From the NCBI RefSeq assembly GCF_007954355.1, contig NZ_VOLR01000017.1, positions 40,652-104,651 of the forward strand: a stretch of DNA of 64,000 bases, in the 5' to 3' direction. The stretch comes from Colwellia hornerae. Lineage in GTDB: Bacteria; Pseudomonadota; Gammaproteobacteria; Enterobacterales; Alteromonadaceae. The notes beneath the pieces were generated by a model. The model did no database searches. It was not told the origin of the DNA and worked only from the letters and a program-made list of their open reading frames with translations. The position numbers and the translations under genes are program-made. Shown here in pieces: positions 63,131-64,000 of this stretch (positions within the stretch are counted from its first letter, which is position 1; each line of letters opens with the position of its first letter).

Positions 63131-63430
63131 AAGCCCACGATACAAGCGTTCGACACGTTTTTTACCGATATTGTATCCTTGCTTTTGTAAGGCCTTAAAT
63201 ATTCGAGGACTCCCATATCGTCCTTTATTTTCTGTAAATATTTTTTGGATTTTATCCTTAAGTTCAACATCTTCTATCGCTCTTGCACTCGGTTGGCGCT
63301 TTCGCCAATCGTAGTAACCACTTTTAGACACATTAAAAAACTTCAGTAATCGTTTAACTTTTATGTCGGCTCTGAGTTTTTCGATGAATCTATATCGGCC
63401 TGATGTTCCTCGGTAAGAAACCGTTGCCAC
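63131..63430 (-). pseudogene. IS3-family transposase OrfB of element A, N-terminal part
   Basis: The first 100 codons: HTH_21-like region (FFNVSKSGYYDWRKRQPSARA, NKGRYGSPRIFKALQKQG). The frame is cut by element B after RLYRGL. An AAAAAAG run at 63430-63436 in the overlap with orfA would serve the -1 frameshift. Confidence 0.88.
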
Positions 63431-63723
63431 TTTTTTAGGATATACAACTCCTCCTTGAGTGCTTTATTTTCACGTTCAAGTTTCTGTTCATTGGTAAGTT
63501 GTTTTTTAGCTTTGGATTGACCGGCTAGTTTTTTACGCTTGTCTGCCACAATAATTCCTTCACGATATTCTTTTCGCCATCGTGACAGCATAAACGGGTG
63601 TATGTCGAGTTTTACTGCGACAGCTTTGATTCTGACGCCGACAACAAAACTCAGTTGAACAGCGTTGACTTTAAAGTCGTTTGAATACTTCCAAGTTCGT
63701 CTTGGATTGTTGTACTTTGGCAT
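63361..63723 (-). CDS. IS3-family transposase OrfA (element A)
   Basis: A 120-residue HTH protein with zipper: WKYSNDFKVNAVQLSFVVGV, RWRKEYREG, LERENKALKEELYILKKW. The ATG at 63723 is preferred because GAGGTG lies just upstream; an ATG at 63735 overlaps that site. Intact, but its OrfB partner is broken, so element A cannot move by itself. Confidence 0.88.
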   Translation of the reverse strand: MPKYNNPRRTWKYSNDFKVNAVQLSFVVGVRIKAVAVKLDIHPFMLSRWRKEYREGIIVADKRKKLAGQSKAKKQLTNEQKLERENKALKEELYILKKWQRFLTEEHQADIDSSKNSEPT

Positions 63724-63814
63724 TGAACACCTCATCTTTAGTTAGATTTTGGTGTCCGTTAAAGCGGGGGAAGATCAGTGTCCGTCTTGAGCATCTTATA
63801 GTTGCTCCGTTCCA

Positions 63815-64000
63815 TTAATTAATCAGTTTACCTAACTCATTAATAGGTGGAATATACTTCTGTTGCTTACGAATATTTGAATGAAAACACTCGATGCTTT
63901 TAACAAGACTTTCGGCGCAACAGAAGTTACTTGTTTCACTACGCATACTCAGGGGTTGCCGTCTATATCGACTATCTATAAGACCTGCGAGAAACAATAC
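63815..64000 (-). CDS. C-terminal part of an unidentified protein (starts outside the window)
   Basis: An open minus-strand frame runs from the window edge to a TAA at 63815 and reads AGLIDSRYRRQPLSMRSE and then KQQKYIPPINELGKLIN. It is basic and not recognised; it may belong to another mobile element or be a chromosomal gene next to the IS insertion. Confidence 0.4.
   Translation of the reverse strand, partial: VLFLAGLIDSRYRRQPLSMRSETSNFCCAESLVKSIECFHSNIRKQQKYIPPINELGKLIN

Larger units (their letters stand above)
61243..63777 (-). mobile_element. IS3-family element A, interrupted by element B
   Basis: The ends TGATCTTCCCCCG (left, 61243) and its inverse CGGGGGAAGATCA (right, ending 63777) are inverted repeats that extend to ACGGACAC. 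Its own length without the insert is 1269 bp. It codes OrfA (63361-63723) and OrfB, split by element B. Flanking triplets are TTG and GTG, so a clean target duplication is not seen. Confidence 0.88.

Overview
The window looks like the chromosome of a low-GC marine gammaproteobacterium of the Alteromonadales, closest in style to Colwellia or Thalassotalea. This rests on gene order shared with enteric and marine relatives (rluE-nudJ-mnmA-hflD-purB; thrS-infC-rpmI-rplT; pheS-pheT-ihfA), HexR control of glucose catabolism, AT-rich spacers and TSP3-repeat surface proteins. It is an inference from protein resemblance; no rRNA is present.

Layout. 1-771: the 5' end of DNA polymerase II (polB), divergent from dinG, with a LexA box between them. 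772-9238: dinG, rluE, nudJ, mnmA, hflD, purB, a 51-bp tandem repeat, the ribosomal oxygenase roxA and a GNAT enzyme. 9468-26097: carbon metabolism, with leucine dehydrogenase, two GAPDH genes, gnd, the Entner-Doudoroff operon zwf-pgl-edd-glk-eda, its regulator hexR, pykA and pfkA. HexR-type palindromes lie in the zwf/hexR and gnd/gapA spacers, and pfkA has a 77-bp tandem duplication of its 3' end. 26241-35612: an HDOD signalling protein with a degenerate EAL domain, a glycosyltransferase, miaE, a 1480-residue TSP3-repeat protein, an outer-membrane-like protein and a DUF2937-like protein.

35828-46601: minus-strand ihfA, pheT, pheS, amtB, glnK (sigma-54/NtrC-type control region), purC, rplT, rpmI, infC (probable AUU start) and thrS. 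In E. coli thrS to ihfA is one continuous block; here purC-glnK-amtB separates the two halves. 47407-53353: a diguanylate cyclase, an FAD oxidoreductase, ferredoxin, a fructosamine-kinase-family protein, a CPXCG protein and a MATE exporter.

53456-60874: tRNA-Val(GAC) followed by a 7.4-kb integrated element bounded by a near-perfect repeat of the tRNA 3' end. It carries a P4-type integrase, two unrecognised small proteins, an AlpA-type regulator, a primase-helicase, an iteron-rich origin candidate and a zinc-ribbon/PH-domain membrane protein. No capsid, terminase or tail genes are visible, so it resembles a minimal phage satellite and is the best candidate here for an undescribed system. 61243-63777: an IS3-family element interrupted by a second IS3-family element with a 3-bp target duplication (AAG). 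The window ends in the 3' part of an unidentified minus-strand gene.
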